Source: an uncultured Candidatus Nitrosopumilus sp. (lineage in GTDB: Archaea; Thermoproteota; Nitrososphaeria; Nitrososphaerales; Nitrosopumilaceae). From it: a DNA stretch of 64,000 nt. Within the stretch, counting starts at the first letter, position 1, and each line of letters begins with the position of its first letter. The DNA lies in NCBI GenBank assembly GCA_951812655.1, contig OX638319.1, positions 1,403,620 through 1,467,619 on the forward strand, in the 5' to 3' direction. The notes beneath the pieces were generated by a model. The model ran no database searches and was not told the origin of the DNA. It saw nothing but the letters and a program-made list of their open reading frames with translations. Positions 53,163 to 62,077 of the stretch are shown here, in pieces. The position numbers and the translations under genes are program-made.

Positions 53163-53744
53163 TCATCTAAATGACTTTACCAAATCTATGATTTCCCCTA
53201 GCAAAATATCATCTGGATTCACAAAGAAAGTTCCGAGTGCTGCAATAACAATCAAGGAAACCGCACCCACTATTCTTATCAGGATATCTCTTTTGTTGTG
53301 TTTTTTCTGTTCTTTTGACAGTCCATCAAGAATGGTCTTGGCAATTTTCTTTGTCAGATCTTTCTCATCAACCAAAGATCCATTCAGTTTGACTGAATCA
53401 ATGTTGATATCAGTTACAAACGGAAAATTTCTTGCACTGCATTCCTTGCAATTGGTATTTCTTATCGTAATTTTAAACAAAATGCCGATAAAAAATACGG
53501 AATAGACTGTAACAATGCTAAGAAAGGGAATCAAGTCTCCCTGGACAAACAGATAACCATAAACCAATACAAAGAAGCCCAAAGGAGGCAAAATGAAGGC
53601 AAAGTTCTGTTTTGCTCGAGATGTTTGAAAGCTCCTTTTTTTATGAGTCTGTAGTTTTAACGAGCCACAGTTAGAGCAGTGTCTTAATGGGCAAACCTTG
53701 GCCATGTCGTTGTATTCTGTTTGACATAGGAGACATCTCTTCAT
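53163..53744 (-). CDS. Zinc-binding membrane protein
   Basis: 193 residues from the ATG at 53744 (MKRCLLCQTEYNDMAKVCPL). It has three CxxC-type sites at the start and a fourth (NCKECSA) after two central helices (about 48-70 and 76-95), and a C-terminal helix (about 160-180). Cytoplasmic zinc ribbons on a membrane protein; the closest pattern is archaeal DUF-type zinc-ribbon membrane proteins. Function unknown. Confidence 0.55.
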   Translation of the reverse strand: MKRCLLCQTEYNDMAKVCPLRHCSNCGSLKLQTHKKRSFQTSRAKQNFAFILPPLGFFVLVYGYLFVQGDLIPFLSIVTVYSVFFIGILFKITIRNTNCKECSARNFPFVTDINIDSVKLNGSLVDEKDLTKKIAKTILDGLSKEQKKHNKRDILIRIVGAVSLIVIAALGTFFVNPDDILLGEIIDLVKSFR

Positions 53745-53920
53745 TTCTGTGGTAAAGTCTTGTTCATTTATTGATAAAAGTGTAAACTTGAACCTGTCCA
53801 AAAAACATGGAATGTTTTTGAACTGATCTGTTATTACCTGATGAAAGATCTGTATAAAATCATCTATGGGGGATAATTACAAGATTGGGACATGATCATT
53901 TTTCATCAGAATAGATTTTT

Positions 53921-54016
53921 TTACACGTGGGTATGGGAATGACCTCCTTGACTATATCCCCAATAACATTGTGCTGGGGATATAGTTAGTATAGTAGAAA
54001 TCAGACCCACGTGTAA
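53921..54016 (+). repeat. Complete copy (D) of the 96-bp inverted-repeat element
   Basis: TTACACGTGGGT at the left and ACCCACGTGTAA at the right are perfect 12-bp terminal inverted repeats. The central dyad ACTATATCCCC / GGGGATATAGT encloses the loop AATAACATTGTGCT. It lies just left of the RusA-to-casposon gene island. Core genes stand on its left side. Confidence 0.88.
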
Positions 54017-54100
54017 CTATCATGTTTCAGAATTTGGAAAAATGAGTTCTTTTAAGATGGATGTATTTAATAGATTATTTACAATATGTGTCAATAAATC

Positions 54101-54517
54101 TTGAAATCTAAGAAACTTGAAAACCTGTATAGGCCAGTACGAATTAACTTCAACCCTTTAACATCAGGCAACAAAGTAATTGAAAGAAAAATAAAATTGC
54201 GTAATTTACTCAAAGAAGCATACGGAAAAGATATTGAAAAAGTTAGGAATAAGTCAAAGAATTCTCAAAAATTATCAATTGATGCTTGTTTTTACCTACA
54301 AAAAACCAATGAGATTGGAAGAGCAAAAAAAGATTTGGACAATCTATTAAAAATTCTGTGCGATGTGTTGCCCAAGTACATGACTGCCTCAAATGAGCAT
54401 GAGGGTTTAGGCATAATAGAAGATGATGATCAGATATTTGAGATACATTGCAAAAAGGAAATTATTGAATTTGAAAAAGAGGAGGGTTTGGAATTTACAA
54501 TATCAAAAATAACTTAA
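54101..54517 (+). CDS. RusA-like Holliday-junction resolvase
   Basis: 138 residues from a TTG. The RusA signature is present: KKDLDNLLKILCDVL (metal-binding D-x-DN) and later GIIEDDDQIFEIHCKKE (DD-Q). RusA homologues process branched DNA and are typical of phages and mobile elements. It is the first gene to the right of repeat copy D and faces away from the receiver-kinase pair. The TTG start is the best available. Confidence 0.7.
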   Translation: MKSKKLENLYRPVRINFNPLTSGNKVIERKIKLRNLLKEAYGKDIEKVRNKSKNSQKLSIDACFYLQKTNEIGRAKKDLDNLLKILCDVLPKYMTASNEHEGLGIIEDDDQIFEIHCKKEIIEFEKEEGLEFTISKIT

Positions 54518-54694
54518 CAGATTCGAACTTGTGTGAAGTATTGAACCTGTTCTGTAATACTCTATGAGGGAATTATTCAAAAATTATTAAATATTTTTCA
54601 ACAGGGCATTCTGATTATAGAAAATAAAAGTTCGTTAATAAATTTAAGATGAATTTTGTTTTTTAATATTCTTCATACGTAAAATGATTCTCTT

Positions 54695-55351
54695 TTAATT
54701 GTCTGAGCGTAAAAATCCTTTACCATGATCTTCTTCTAATCGGGAATTTTTTATACATTCATCAGTAATTACCTGTTTAATCGATGATTCTCTTTCTTTT
54801 GAAATTTTTCCTGAGACAATTTCATGCATCCATTCTTGGATGGATTTTGTTTCATTTTCAACAGTTACTGTATTCTGATGTATTCGTAATCCTTCAACAA
54901 TATTCCTAATCTGTAGTATTCGTTCTGCCCCACTTCCCAAAACTTCACAGATTTTTCTTACAATTTCCTCTGATAGTTTTTCAGTTTTCCACTTGTCGAT
55001 AATGACTGAAATTCCTTTTGCATGTATTTCTTCAATCCTTTTTGGGGATGTAGCAAATGCTGAAACTACTATAGCTGGGATGGCCTTTCCCAGATAGAAT
55101 AATTTATCATATTCTTGATGGCCTTCTTTGGCATACTTTAGTTCTATGTCCAATATCATCAAATCAATTTGATTTTTCTCATCATTAATTATGTCAAATG
55201 CTTCTTCGGGCTCTTTTATTATGGTGATTTCAATATCGTTAATTTCGGTGTCTAAAGATTTGAAAAATTCGGTCTCTAATGCACAAATATTATATCTTAA
55301 ATCCTCTACAAATTCAACTTCATCATCAAGCCACAATACCCTAACTTTCAT
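54695..55351 (-). CDS. Receiver-domain protein with unknown output domain
   Basis: 218 residues. The receiver fold is visible: acidic pair D9/D10 (LWLDDEVEF), phospho-acceptor D68 (LMILDIEL), S97 (VVSAFAT) and K120 (VIIDKWK). Residues about 125-218 are helical with no DNA-binding motif that I recognise (IVEGLRIHQNTVTVENETKS, IQEWMHEIVSGKISKERESS). Its start overlaps the stop of the kinase gene (ATGA), so the two are cognate. No HTH means the output is probably protein-protein or enzymatic. Confidence 0.8.
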   Translation of the reverse strand: MKVRVLWLDDEVEFVEDLRYNICALETEFFKSLDTEINDIEITIIKEPEEAFDIINDEKNQIDLMILDIELKYAKEGHQEYDKLFYLGKAIPAIVVSAFATSPKRIEEIHAKGISVIIDKWKTEKLSEEIVRKICEVLGSGAERILQIRNIVEGLRIHQNTVTVENETKSIQEWMHEIVSGKISKERESSIKQVITDECIKNSRLEEDHGKGFLRSDN

Positions 55352-57516
55352 TTTTTCAATTCCTCTAACGGTATTGTAATATTAAATGTTGCACCTTCTT
55401 CTATCTCGCTATTTTCTGACAATTCTATTTTACCCCCATAATCATCTAACATTTCTCTTATTATTGGTAATCCTAACCCTGTTCCCTGTTTATTAGTCGT
55501 ATAAAATACTCTAAAGATTTTTTCTTTGTTGATCGGCTTTATACCATGGCCATTATCACTAAATTTTACTTTGAAATTTTTTGAGTCTTTCAAAATTGTT
55601 ATTTTCATTTTTCTTTTTACTCCTTCAGGTAGTTTTTGAACAGATTTCAAAGCATTTGTAAATAAATTGAGAAACATTGATGAGAAATCTGCCCTATGCA
55701 TATAGATTGAAAAGTTTTCTGGAGTAATTTTTGCAGATATAGTAGTCTCGTTTCTTTTGGTAATTCCTGTAAAATCTTCTAAAAATTTATTTAATTCTTT
55801 AGATACATTGATTTTTTCTCTTTCACGTTTTAATTCATTTTCTGACGATAAACTTTCTACAAAATGAATTATGAATCCCATGTAATATCTAATTGTGTTA
55901 ATCCTGTCATTTGCAGTTTCAAGATCTTTTTCTATTAGTTCTCTTGCTTCTGCGTCTTTCTTTAGTTTATTCATCACTTTTTCTGGAATTGCACCTAAAT
56001 GACCTATGGCTTCTTTAATTTCATGTGCTGTTGTTGCTGAAGAAATTCCTAATGATGCTAAATTTCTATAAGATCTTTGAGTAGATTCTAAAATGTCTAT
56101 TTCGTCTTCTGATGTCCTTTCATAATCATTAAACGTGTCTAGAATATCTTTAACTACACTTCTGAATCTCTTTTTATCTTCAACTGGTAATGGACTGGTA
56201 TTAATCATATCTTTCAAATGTTTAATGTCTGAAGAAATTAGATTCTCATGTTGTTTTTTTGTTTGTTTTTCTTTTATTTTTCTGTTAAGTTCTTTTCTGT
56301 AAAAACTCATAGAATCAATTGATTCTTTTACAAATGTGCGCATACTATGAAACCCTGTATTTTCTACTAATCTTTCTCTAGTTGTGGTATCTACTATCAA
56401 TGGATTCCCATCTTTGGATAACTGAACAAATCCAATTACTTGTGAATTTCCAATTTTGTAATTTGCTTGAACTCTTTCTCCTTCTAAACTGAGCCAATCA
56501 TCATTTAATTCTCCATAGGGTCTTACCCAAAAACCATCTCGATAAATTTTGACTCCGTGTAAATCTGATAATGTTTGTCTTATGTTGTTGATATTGAGTG
56601 ATTTTTTGTAATATTTGTTCCAATCTTCGTATTTTGATTGTCCCGGAAAGAAGTAAATTGTTAACTTGCATTTTCCAAACGGTGTCCATTTTTCACCATT
56701 TTCCATAACCACATCTGAAAAATCAATTTTTTCTTCAAAAATTATGTCCCTTTCCTGTCTTACGCTAACTTTTCCTGAATAACCATTTTCTGAAATTGTT
56801 GCAACAATTTTGTATGGTGCATATCTAAATAAAATACTTTGAACTTTAGGAGATTCCACGCCTTCAAATTCATCTGCAAATACATTTACTTCAAATTTAT
56901 CGTCTTTGATATCTGCTAATTCTTTTGGAAGAACTAGTGATCCTAATGCTAAACGTAATCGATTGATTTTTTGTGTAGCCCATTCTTCTCTTAGTCTTTC
57001 TAAAACAATTGTTACTCCCTCATCGTTTTTATCTTCACGATTTTTAATTTCTAAAGGATTTACTATTTTATCAAATGTTACTGAATCTTTTTCATATTCG
57101 TCCCAATCTACTGTTAATTTAATTTCATCTTGAGTTCTACGTGGCTTTGAGATTATTGTTACAGTTTTACATAATTTTTCGGTTGCAAATCTTCCTATTC
57201 CTTTATTTCCTATGACTCTTCTTTTTTTGTATTTAGTTACAGGGTGCCTTTCTTTATCATCTGTTCCAATCACCATCCATTTGTTCTCAATTGAATCTGC
57301 ATCCATCCCATGACCATTGTCTTTAATTGTGATTTTTGCATTTTTTCCATCATCTACGGTAAAATTTTCAAATATTACATCAACATTTCTTGCATCTGCA
57401 TCATATGCATTTTTAATCAATTCAAACAATGCTGCTACGTCACTTGAAACCGATTCTCGTCCGAGTAATCGAGCCATTTTCCCACTGAATTTGAATTGTA
57501 TGGATTTTTTTTGCAC
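55348..57516 (-). CDS. Kinase with two GHKL ATPase domains (Hsp90-like plus histidine kinase)
   Basis: 722 residues. The N-terminal GHKL domain has LFELIKNAYDADARNVDV (N-box), KDNGHGMD and GNKGIGRFATEKL, as in Hsp90/MORC/MutL-type ATPases. A middle domain to about 420 follows. The C-terminus is a histidine kinase: ATTAHEIKEAIGHL with phospho-acceptor H498, N-box LNLFTNALKSV, G1 DNGHGIKP and G2 GTGLGLPI. There is no membrane segment or PAS sensor, so the Hsp90-like part is presumably the sensor. This architecture has been seen near restriction and defence genes. It is the partner of the receiver protein. Confidence 0.85.
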   Translation of the reverse strand: MQKKSIQFKFSGKMARLLGRESVSSDVAALFELIKNAYDADARNVDVIFENFTVDDGKNAKITIKDNGHGMDADSIENKWMVIGTDDKERHPVTKYKKRRVIGNKGIGRFATEKLCKTVTIISKPRRTQDEIKLTVDWDEYEKDSVTFDKIVNPLEIKNREDKNDEGVTIVLERLREEWATQKINRLRLALGSLVLPKELADIKDDKFEVNVFADEFEGVESPKVQSILFRYAPYKIVATISENGYSGKVSVRQERDIIFEEKIDFSDVVMENGEKWTPFGKCKLTIYFFPGQSKYEDWNKYYKKSLNINNIRQTLSDLHGVKIYRDGFWVRPYGELNDDWLSLEGERVQANYKIGNSQVIGFVQLSKDGNPLIVDTTTRERLVENTGFHSMRTFVKESIDSMSFYRKELNRKIKEKQTKKQHENLISSDIKHLKDMINTSPLPVEDKKRFRSVVKDILDTFNDYERTSEDEIDILESTQRSYRNLASLGISSATTAHEIKEAIGHLGAIPEKVMNKLKKDAEARELIEKDLETANDRINTIRYYMGFIIHFVESLSSENELKREREKINVSKELNKFLEDFTGITKRNETTISAKITPENFSIYMHRADFSSMFLNLFTNALKSVQKLPEGVKRKMKITILKDSKNFKVKFSDNGHGIKPINKEKIFRVFYTTNKQGTGLGLPIIREMLDDYGGKIELSENSEIEEGATFNITIPLEELKK

Positions 57517-57573
57517 AAATAATTACTAATTTCTAACCTTAAATTCTCATTGGTTGTTGTGGATAATTCGTAC

Positions 57574-58599
57574 CTAATTTCCGATTAAAATTTCTGGTTT
57601 TTTGATATTTTTGCATTTTGAATTGATTTTTAATGTCTTGATAATCTCATATCCGATCAAAAATATGATTGGAACCACCACAGAATTTCCAAATTGCTTG
57701 TATGCTTGTGTGTCTGAAACCTGAATCACAAATTCTTCAGGAAATCCCATCAATCTTGCACATTCTCTGGGAGATAATTTTCTTGGATTGCTGTTTCTTC
57801 TAGGGATTAATATTTCTGATCCATCCTTACCATATCTCGCACTAAGTGTACATGATGTCTTTTTTGGATCAGCCATCCTAAATCCAAAACCATTGCCCTT
57901 TGCAGAATGTTTCTTTGCGTGGTTTTGCAACCAATTCCAAGTGTTATCTGATAAAATGTATTTTTTATTTACATTTTTTTCAAATACTTGTTTTAACTGG
58001 GGTTTTAGATCAGGTATTTCTGGAAATTCAAAATTAATTCCTTTTCTTGTTGCGACAATGTATAACCTTTCTCTTCTTTGTGGTACTATGGTTTCCGCAC
58101 TGATTATTTTCCATTTACAATCATATCCTAATTTTTTTAATTCATTCAAAATTATGTCAAATGTTTTTCCTTTGTTCATTTTTACAAGACGTGGAACATT
58201 TTCTAAAAATATCACTTTGGGATTTTTCTCTTCAATGATTTTTATAATTCTAAAAAATATTTGTCCTTGAGTGTCATCTGCAAACCCATCTTTTTTATTT
58301 AGGAATTTTCTTGTTGCAAACCCACTTTTTGAAAACGGCTGACAAGGAAATCCTGCAAGTAAAACGTCATGTTTGGGAATATCTTTAATTGGGATTTTTG
58401 TAATGTCTCCATATGGTGTGTTACCAAAGTTTTCACGGTATGTTATTTGACAATATTTATCCCATTCAGATGTAAATACACATTCTCCTCCTAAATTCTC
58501 AAATGCTAAACGCATCCCGCCAATCCCACTACAGATATCACTAAACGTAAATTTTGTCTTGCCTATCTTTGGAGAAAAATCAAACCTAACTCTACTCAT
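57574..58599 (-). CDS. DNA (cytosine-5-)-methyltransferase
   Basis: 341 residues with the C5-methyltransferase motifs in order: I FSDICSGIGGMRLAFENLGG, IV GFPCQPFS with catalytic C86, VI FLENVPRL, VIII QRRERLYIVA, a target-recognition region (about 200-260) and X YKQFGNSVVVPI. It methylates cytosine in a sequence that cannot be read from the protein. No restriction endonuclease is visible beside it. It is the gene next to the kinase on the same strand, 57 bp upstream. The cargo looks like a methylation-linked defence or stabilisation module. Confidence 0.93.
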   Translation of the reverse strand: MSRVRFDFSPKIGKTKFTFSDICSGIGGMRLAFENLGGECVFTSEWDKYCQITYRENFGNTPYGDITKIPIKDIPKHDVLLAGFPCQPFSKSGFATRKFLNKKDGFADDTQGQIFFRIIKIIEEKNPKVIFLENVPRLVKMNKGKTFDIILNELKKLGYDCKWKIISAETIVPQRRERLYIVATRKGINFEFPEIPDLKPQLKQVFEKNVNKKYILSDNTWNWLQNHAKKHSAKGNGFGFRMADPKKTSCTLSARYGKDGSEILIPRRNSNPRKLSPRECARLMGFPEEFVIQVSDTQAYKQFGNSVVVPIIFLIGYEIIKTLKINSKCKNIKKPEILIGN

Positions 58600-58826
58600 A
58601 ATTTTGATTCAAAAATTCCAGGTTAAGTGTCCAGGTTTGTCATTGCAGATCAAAAGATCTAAGAACTTTAACCAGTTTTTTTGTTCAGACATTATTTTTT
58701 ATTTTTTCTAAAAATTTATTTATTCTCACCATCTAGTGAGGAATATAAGTCAACCAAGGTCTCTATATTTTACGCTCTTTCATTTGCAATTACCTTATTA
58801 AAAATATCTTCAAAATTTGAATGATT

Positions 58827-60059
58827 TCATTGAATTTTTAAAAGAATTTTTTCATAAATTCTGGAAGTTTTACCTTCAGACAAATTCTTCTTGATATGCC
58901 ATAGTGTTGATTTGTTAATTCCAAATTCTTTCCTTTCTTTTGCAGTCATACTCATAATCTTTTCTCTTAATTCTAAGTTATCATTTCTATTCAACTTCAT
59001 TTTAGGAATGGTAATTCCAAATTCTTTCTTTTTCTCTACAATGAAATTTGATAATTGTTGTAGATTATCTTGTAAGATAACTTGATATGAATAATTTTTA
59101 CCATTCTTGTAATTGCATCTAGAATTAAAATTTGAATTAATCTTCTCAATGAATAATTTGGCAACATTCTCACCCAGTCTAATATGATAGTTCTCTGTAA
59201 TGATGAAATCGGATTTTTTGATCTTCTTTTCTTCTAATAATTGAATTATCGATACATCGATGAGCCATCTGAACAATTCTTGAATGTCATAGACTAATGG
59301 TGTTCTGCTTTGGTTAATCTCATGTAGAAATCCAATTGAATAGTCCAATCCAACAGAATTAATTGACTTTCTAATCTCTGATTCTAAAATTGCATAACCA
59401 TAATTCAGCAAGGCATTTACTTCATCTGATGCATTATAGTTTCTAGAGTTTGTTTTGTTTTTTCTTCCAGTAAAGTGAAACTCTGAATTTAGTTTATTGA
59501 ATATTGCAGTCAGATTTTCATGGTAAATTTTAGCAATTCTTCCCTCGTATGTCATAAGTTGTTTGATTGATTTTGAAATATCCTGACTTTCACTATTCTT
59601 CATTATATTCAACAAAAACAAGTCTTCCTTTTCTGCTGTCTTTCTAATACGGATAATATCCACAGATTTATAGAATCTTGACAATTCTTCTAACAGATTC
59701 ATGGAATGTTCTACCTTGGTCTGTACTATTTTCAGAGCAATCTCAAATCTAGCCTCAAAATCAAGATATTTTTGATACTGTTTTACGCGTAATTTGCCTG
59801 ATTTTGGCTGCTCTGGCATGACATTTGCAAGCAACTGACCATTCCAGTTCAATAAAGTTAGATTGATGTTGTGCTTTGAGAGCCATCTCATTGCCTCAAA
59901 TGTTATGTTGCCAGTGTGGCCGTCTATGATAATTCCGTCATGATTTATCTTGTGAGGATAAAATTCCAGTCTTGTATCTTTGAGTCTGTTTGTAATGATC
60001 AGCTTTCTCTTGTCCACATTGATTGACGTTCCAAAACCTGTGATGAGTAACGAATTCAT
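58827..60059 (-). CDS. cas1: Casposase-type Cas1
   Basis: 410 residues from the ATG, or 396 from the internal GTG at 60017, which is the only possible start in the twin copy at 12938. Numbered from the GTG, catalytic residues are E158 (MTYEGRIA), H232 (GFLHEIN) and D244 (LVYDIQELFR). The C-terminal HTH (MTAKERKEFGINKSTLWHIK) is conserved. Without gaps it aligns over its whole length with the solo copy. It integrates the casposon by its Cas1 activity. The 5' end overlaps the regulator gene out of frame by 122 bp. Confidence 0.94.
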   Translation of the reverse strand: MNSLLITGFGTSINVDKRKLIITNRLKDTRLEFYPHKINHDGIIIDGHTGNITFEAMRWLSKHNINLTLLNWNGQLLANVMPEQPKSGKLRVKQYQKYLDFEARFEIALKIVQTKVEHSMNLLEELSRFYKSVDIIRIRKTAEKEDLFLLNIMKNSESQDISKSIKQLMTYEGRIAKIYHENLTAIFNKLNSEFHFTGRKNKTNSRNYNASDEVNALLNYGYAILESEIRKSINSVGLDYSIGFLHEINQSRTPLVYDIQELFRWLIDVSIIQLLEEKKIKKSDFIITENYHIRLGENVAKLFIEKINSNFNSRCNYKNGKNYSYQVILQDNLQQLSNFIVEKKKEFGITIPKMKLNRNDNLELREKIMSMTAKERKEFGINKSTLWHIKKNLSEGKTSRIYEKILLKIQ

Positions 60060-60840
60060 CTGGATGCCTCACGTCTTCTGCCCCAATAGTTTTTAGAAAT
60101 GCCTTTAGATGCTTCTTGAATTTGGCATATGTTATCTTGCCTTCTCTGTACTGATGAATCAGTCTTCTCTCCTCATCATATGCCGTACCATTGTCCATGT
60201 TTTCGCAAATGTCAAGCTCTTCTTTTGTTACCTTTTTGTATTTTTCAAGGGAATTCCTCTCTATTGATTTTATCAGTTCCGGGTAGTCAATAGAGAGTTC
60301 AAGTATTACGCTTCCGTGTTTTGTCTTGTCCAGTTTGATCTTTTTGTTTTTTACATCATCACATATTTTCTCAAACAGAAACTCGTTTACTGCAATTGCC
60401 GTATCCTTGGTGATTGGATTTGCATCAATCATGGTCTTGTCTAAGATAAGATCGTCCTCTATTCCCCACGGATAGTAGGTACTGATGACCGAAAGGTTTT
60501 GTTTTGAATAATCATTATGGTACTGTCCCCCATCTTCGAGCATCTCTGTTCTTTTGTGATAGATGAATTCTAGAATCTTGTATTTTTTTGTCCCGTTGTC
60601 GGTAATCTCATAGGCCTGATGTCCCTCATGAATTATTTTTGCAATTCTCTTTTGAGACAACAGATCCTTTAACATCAAATTCAATCCCCTGGGGGATTTT
60701 CCAGCTAATCGTTCCAGATCCTTGAATCTTTGCGGCCCATGCTTGTTTAGAATCTTCAGAATCTTGAACCGGTTGTATTCCTTTCTGGACATGATGAGCG
60801 GCTCATCAATCTTTGATAAAGTATCATTTGCTATACTCAT
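59938..60840 (-). CDS. Casposon winged-HTH regulator overlapping cas1
   Basis: 300 residues. Residues about 20-90 are a winged HTH (FKILKILNKHGPQRFKDLER, GKSPRGLNLMLKDLLSQKRI, wing IIHEGHQAYEITDNGTKKY), as in ArsR/HxlR-like regulators. A helical domain follows. The last 40 residues are read out of frame over the start of cas1. It starts 10 bp from a perfect palindrome, so it probably represses its own and the divergent polymerase-side operon. Confidence 0.72.
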   Translation of the reverse strand: MSIANDTLSKIDEPLIMSRKEYNRFKILKILNKHGPQRFKDLERLAGKSPRGLNLMLKDLLSQKRIAKIIHEGHQAYEITDNGTKKYKILEFIYHKRTEMLEDGGQYHNDYSKQNLSVISTYYPWGIEDDLILDKTMIDANPITKDTAIAVNEFLFEKICDDVKNKKIKLDKTKHGSVILELSIDYPELIKSIERNSLEKYKKVTKEELDICENMDNGTAYDEERRLIHQYREGKITYAKFKKHLKAFLKTIGAEDVRHPDEFVTHHRFWNVNQCGQEKADHYKQTQRYKTGILSSQDKS

Positions 60841-60850
60841 TTACATAATA

Positions 60851-60865
60851 CTATACCAAGTATAG
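60851..60865. promoter_or_regulatory. Palindromic operator in the casposon divergent promoter
   Basis: CTATAC-CAA-GTATAG, a perfect 6-bp inverted repeat, lies between the regulator start (60840) and the AT-rich TATTAAATATT box at 60868-60878. A half-site-like ATAGTAT occurs at 60893. Only 57 bp separate the two divergent start codons, so one bound protein could silence both operons. Confidence 0.6.
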
Positions 60866-60897
60866 CGTATTAAATATTGCGCAGGCTTCTTTATAGT

Positions 60898-61098
60898 ATG
60901 CAAGCAACAAAAATTGTAAAAAATAAGGAAAAAAATCATGAGAATGCAAGAAGAATCAGTTGCCTTCGATGCGACCATGATTGGATTTATTCTGTAGCTA
61001 CAAAGCCCAGATACAGAATCAGGTGTCCTATGTGCCACTCGTCTCAAAACGAGTTTAACCGCAGGACCTTTGGCAAGTGGAGTGCGCCGTATTCATGA
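60898..61098 (+). CDS. Zinc-ribbon protein of the casposon
   Basis: 66 residues from the ATG at 60898: basic N-terminus, then ISCLRCDHDWIYSVATKPRY and IRCPMCHSSQNEF. The two CxxC pairs form a zinc ribbon with an R-x-R-CPxC pattern like DNA-binding zinc ribbons. The stop overlaps the next ATG (ATGA). It is the first gene of the polymerase-side operon. Role unknown; possibly origin or end binding. Confidence 0.65.
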   Translation: MQATKIVKNKEKNHENARRISCLRCDHDWIYSVATKPRYRIRCPMCHSSQNEFNRRTFGKWSAPYS

Positions 61099-61586
61099 CG
61101 CCGTTGTTTCAGAGATCATGGAGAAAACTGTCTCCGCGGCAAAAAATGCTGCGTGAGAGGTCACTTGCAGTGATTAGCGAACTGCGCAACACAAAAAGCA
61201 AAACATTACCGCAAGCAGCAAACGACAATAACGTCACTGTCAAGAATGTCATCAAGCACACAAACGGTTTCAAGAAAGTAAATGGCAAACCCGTCGTAAA
61301 GCGATGGGACAGAATCAAAAGGGTGATGAGAGTCAACTCTGGCGGCAAAGAGAAAAGTTTAGAGGTTCAAGATTCCAGAACTGCGTCAGTTGTGGGACGA
61401 TACCACAATGCAGTGAAGCAGTTCTTGAATACCGGAGATAAATCCAAACTATCCAAGTTCAGAAATAAGAAAGTTAAGGATAGTAAGGGGAAACTACATC
61501 AACTCGAAACCAATCCCGATGAGATAATCAGGATAAACCAAAGGATTGAGGAACCCGAGTTTTACGAGGTGTACAATACAAAATGA
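61095..61586 (+). CDS. Putative HTH DNA-binding protein of the casposon
   Basis: 163 residues from the coupled ATG at 61095. The N-terminal part reads LSPRQKMLRERSLAVISELR, then TLPQAANDNNVTVKNVIKHT, an HTH-like pattern (LPQAAxxxxVTVxxV) resembling homing-nuclease and transposon DNA-binding segments. The rest is strongly basic (FRNKKVKDSKGKLHQLETNP). It shares a 4-bp overlap with the HNH gene. Not a named family to me. Confidence 0.6.
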   Translation: MTPLFQRSWRKLSPRQKMLRERSLAVISELRNTKSKTLPQAANDNNVTVKNVIKHTNGFKKVNGKPVVKRWDRIKRVMRVNSGGKEKSLEVQDSRTASVVGRYHNAVKQFLNTGDKSKLSKFRNKKVKDSKGKLHQLETNPDEIIRINQRIEEPEFYEVYNTK

Positions 61587-62077
61587 CTGTCAATCAAACC
61601 GCCCAGGTAAACAAGATTGTCAGTTTGCAAACATTGTTAGGATTCTGCATCGGCAGACTCAGAGACGATACCCTTGACACCGTTGATGACATAGAATCAT
61701 GGATAAACGAGATTGTCTGCAAATCCAAGAACAGGTCAATGCAAGAAAAGAAGAACAGATGTGAGATTTGCAATTCCAAGGAAGAACCGTACAACCTGGA
61801 ATTGCACCACATCGCAGGAAGAAAGCATGATTACCGCACCATTACAGTGGACAGGAAATGCCATCATGAATTAAGCGAATCTCAGAAAACTTGGGACAGT
61901 AGGTGGTTGCAGGAAAACCAGTCCGAGAATGTCCGTCTGGGGTTCTTGCTCATGGGGATTCATGACGTGCTGATGCTCAAGGGCCAAAACACCAGAAATA
62001 ACGCATATGAGGAACTGGCAAGGAAACTGCGCCAAAGAATCTACCAGTCGCTGAACGTGGAGGAAGAATACGCATGA
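61583..62077 (+). CDS. HNH endonuclease of the casposon
   Basis: 164 residues. The HNH core is at about 59-97: RCEICNSKEEPYNLELHHIA and CHHELSESQKTWD, with zinc Cys C60/C63 and C93 region and the catalytic His pair H75/H76. It is a nicking or cleavage enzyme probably used in replication, excision or target cleavage. Overlaps both neighbours by 4 bp. Confidence 0.88.
   Translation: MTVNQTAQVNKIVSLQTLLGFCIGRLRDDTLDTVDDIESWINEIVCKSKNRSMQEKKNRCEICNSKEEPYNLELHHIAGRKHDYRTITVDRKCHHELSESQKTWDSRWLQENQSENVRLGFLLMGIHDVLMLKGQNTRNNAYEELARKLRQRIYQSLNVEEEYA

Noticed and set aside
54101-54517. RusA-like gene as the restriction partner of the methyltransferase
   Set aside because: RusA enzymes cut branched junctions, not specific duplex sites, and the gene faces away from the methyltransferase unit.
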